From Nostoc sp. GT001 (lineage in GTDB: Bacteria > Cyanobacteriota > Cyanobacteriia > Cyanobacteriales > Nostocaceae), in the NCBI RefSeq assembly GCF_030382115.1, contig NZ_JAUDRJ010000003.1, positions 6,625,539 to 6,631,733 on the forward strand: a stretch of 6,195 nucleotides of DNA, read 5' to 3'. The position numbers were made by a program, and so were the translations under genes. Numbering within the stretch: position 1 is the first letter of the stretch; each line of letters starts with the position of its first letter. Below, piece by piece: positions 5,736 through 6,195 of this stretch. The notes under the pieces are model-generated. The model did not search any database. It saw only the letters and a program-made list of their open reading frames with translations, and was not told the origin of the DNA.

Positions 5736-5831
5736 CGGCGTTGCTGATTAAAAGTATGAATTTGGTTTCCCCAAAAGCGCAAAAGAAATAGTTTAAAACA
5801 TGGAGTTTTACACTTTCATTCAGCAACGCCG
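5736..5831. mobile_element. MITE-like element, 96 bp, non-coding
   Basis: The terminal 12 bp are perfectly inverted: cggcgttgctga at 5736-5747 and tcagcaacgccg at 5820-5831. Extending to 25 bp (5736-5760 against 5807-5831) gives 21 of 25 matches. The interior is AT-rich and non-coding, as expected for a transposase-less element mobilised in trans. GGCGTTGCTGA termini are familiar to me from cyanobacterial insertion sequences and their MITEs; the exact family is not checked. No clean target-site duplication is visible: gaaaa occurs at 5731-5735 and, offset by one base, at 5833-5837. It begins 62 bp upstream of the RTX start codon and may have displaced or supplied promoter sequence. Confidence 0.7.
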
Positions 5832-6195
5832 AGAAAATAAGGTGGAGAAATAACGAGTGGGAAGAGATAACAGAACTACACCCGATTTGAACAGGCCTTT
5901 GCTATTAACTCTGAAGATTTAACAAGCACTGGATTTACAGCGGTTATTACTTGGATGCAACACAGTTTGACCTCTCTCCTTTTAGGAGAGAGGCTTTGAA
6001 TCTTACTCCCCAATGCTAGTAGGGAAAGGGTTGGGGGTTAGGTCTGTATTGCACTTAAGTGAGAAGCGCTATATCGATAATTGTTGACATCAAAACAGTG
6101 CCAAGGTCATGTTATATCGTTTTTGCACTTTTCCAACATAACCCCCATTAAATAATTATTAAGCAGGGTGGTTTCATACAACCAGAGAAAAACTT
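5832..6195. other. Right-end intergenic region, no supported gene
   Basis: No complete gene can be supported here. A start-less open frame at 5871-5999 on the plus strand has protein-like residues up to about 5970 and then runs into the palindromic repeat; it may be a gene remnant or chance. Copy B of the palindromic repeat occupies 5971-6042. TTGACA (6084-6089) is a perfect -35 hexamer, but no good -10 lies 16-18 bp after it. The remaining sequence to the end is AT-rich with nothing recognisable. Confidence 0.5.
5971..6042. repeat. Dispersed palindromic intergenic repeat, copy B (inverted relative to A)
   Basis: A 10-bp perfect hairpin, cctctctcct (5971-5980) with aggagagagg (5984-5993), is followed by ctttgaatcttactcccc, then agggaaagggttggggg and ttagg. 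Its reverse complement aligns with copy A at 4864-4922: pyrimidine-rich arm, ggggA-rich arm, ttcaaag, then the ctctcctaaaaggagag hairpin. The first hairpin, perfect in copy A, is decayed here. Together with copy A it brackets the RTX gene in inverted orientation. Confidence 0.7.

Noticed and set aside
6084..6117. Promoter reading right from TTGACA at 6084-6089
   Set aside because: The nearest -10-like hexamers (tgttat, ttatat) are 20-22 bp away, beyond the usual spacing, and no gene follows in the window.

Overview
The window looks like chromosomal DNA from a cyanobacterium, probably a filamentous nitrogen-fixing type (Nostocales-like; the order is an inference). Five copies of the octamer GCGATCGC (HIP1, a cyanobacterial hallmark) start at 1531, 1655, 3056, 3270 and 3551. 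The gene set also fits: a DUF3370 protein, a membrane-anchored pentapeptide-repeat protein, a Uma2-family protein and a small RTX calcium-binding protein. The intergenic DNA is rich in short palindromic and inverted-repeat elements, as is usual in these genomes.

Layout. The left part (1-2567, + strand) holds two exported proteins. The first is a small cysteine-rich secreted protein of no family I recognise (208-771). The second is a DUF3370 protein (1206-2567). A 434-bp gap between them contains a 132-bp inverted-repeat element and a GC-rich hairpin. The middle (2810-4144, + strand) encodes a four-helix membrane protein with a cytosolic pentapeptide-repeat domain. It converges on a Uma2-family gene (4155-4769, - strand), with only 10 bp between the two stop codons. 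The right part holds a short RTX protein (4999-5673, - strand). A MITE-like element lies just upstream of it, and inverted copies of one palindromic intergenic repeat lie on both sides. The last 360 bp contain no convincing gene.

How the genes relate. No operon or multi-gene pathway is evident; every gene has its own long leader or an opposing neighbour. The most useful internal link is between the first two genes. DUF3370 appears to be an internal duplication, and the small secreted protein carries the landmarks of its second half in the same order, so the two may be a diverged single-domain and double-domain pair. This is visible by eye only and needs profile comparison. I found no phage, defence, CRISPR, tRNA or rRNA feature, and no clear sign of a wholly new system.
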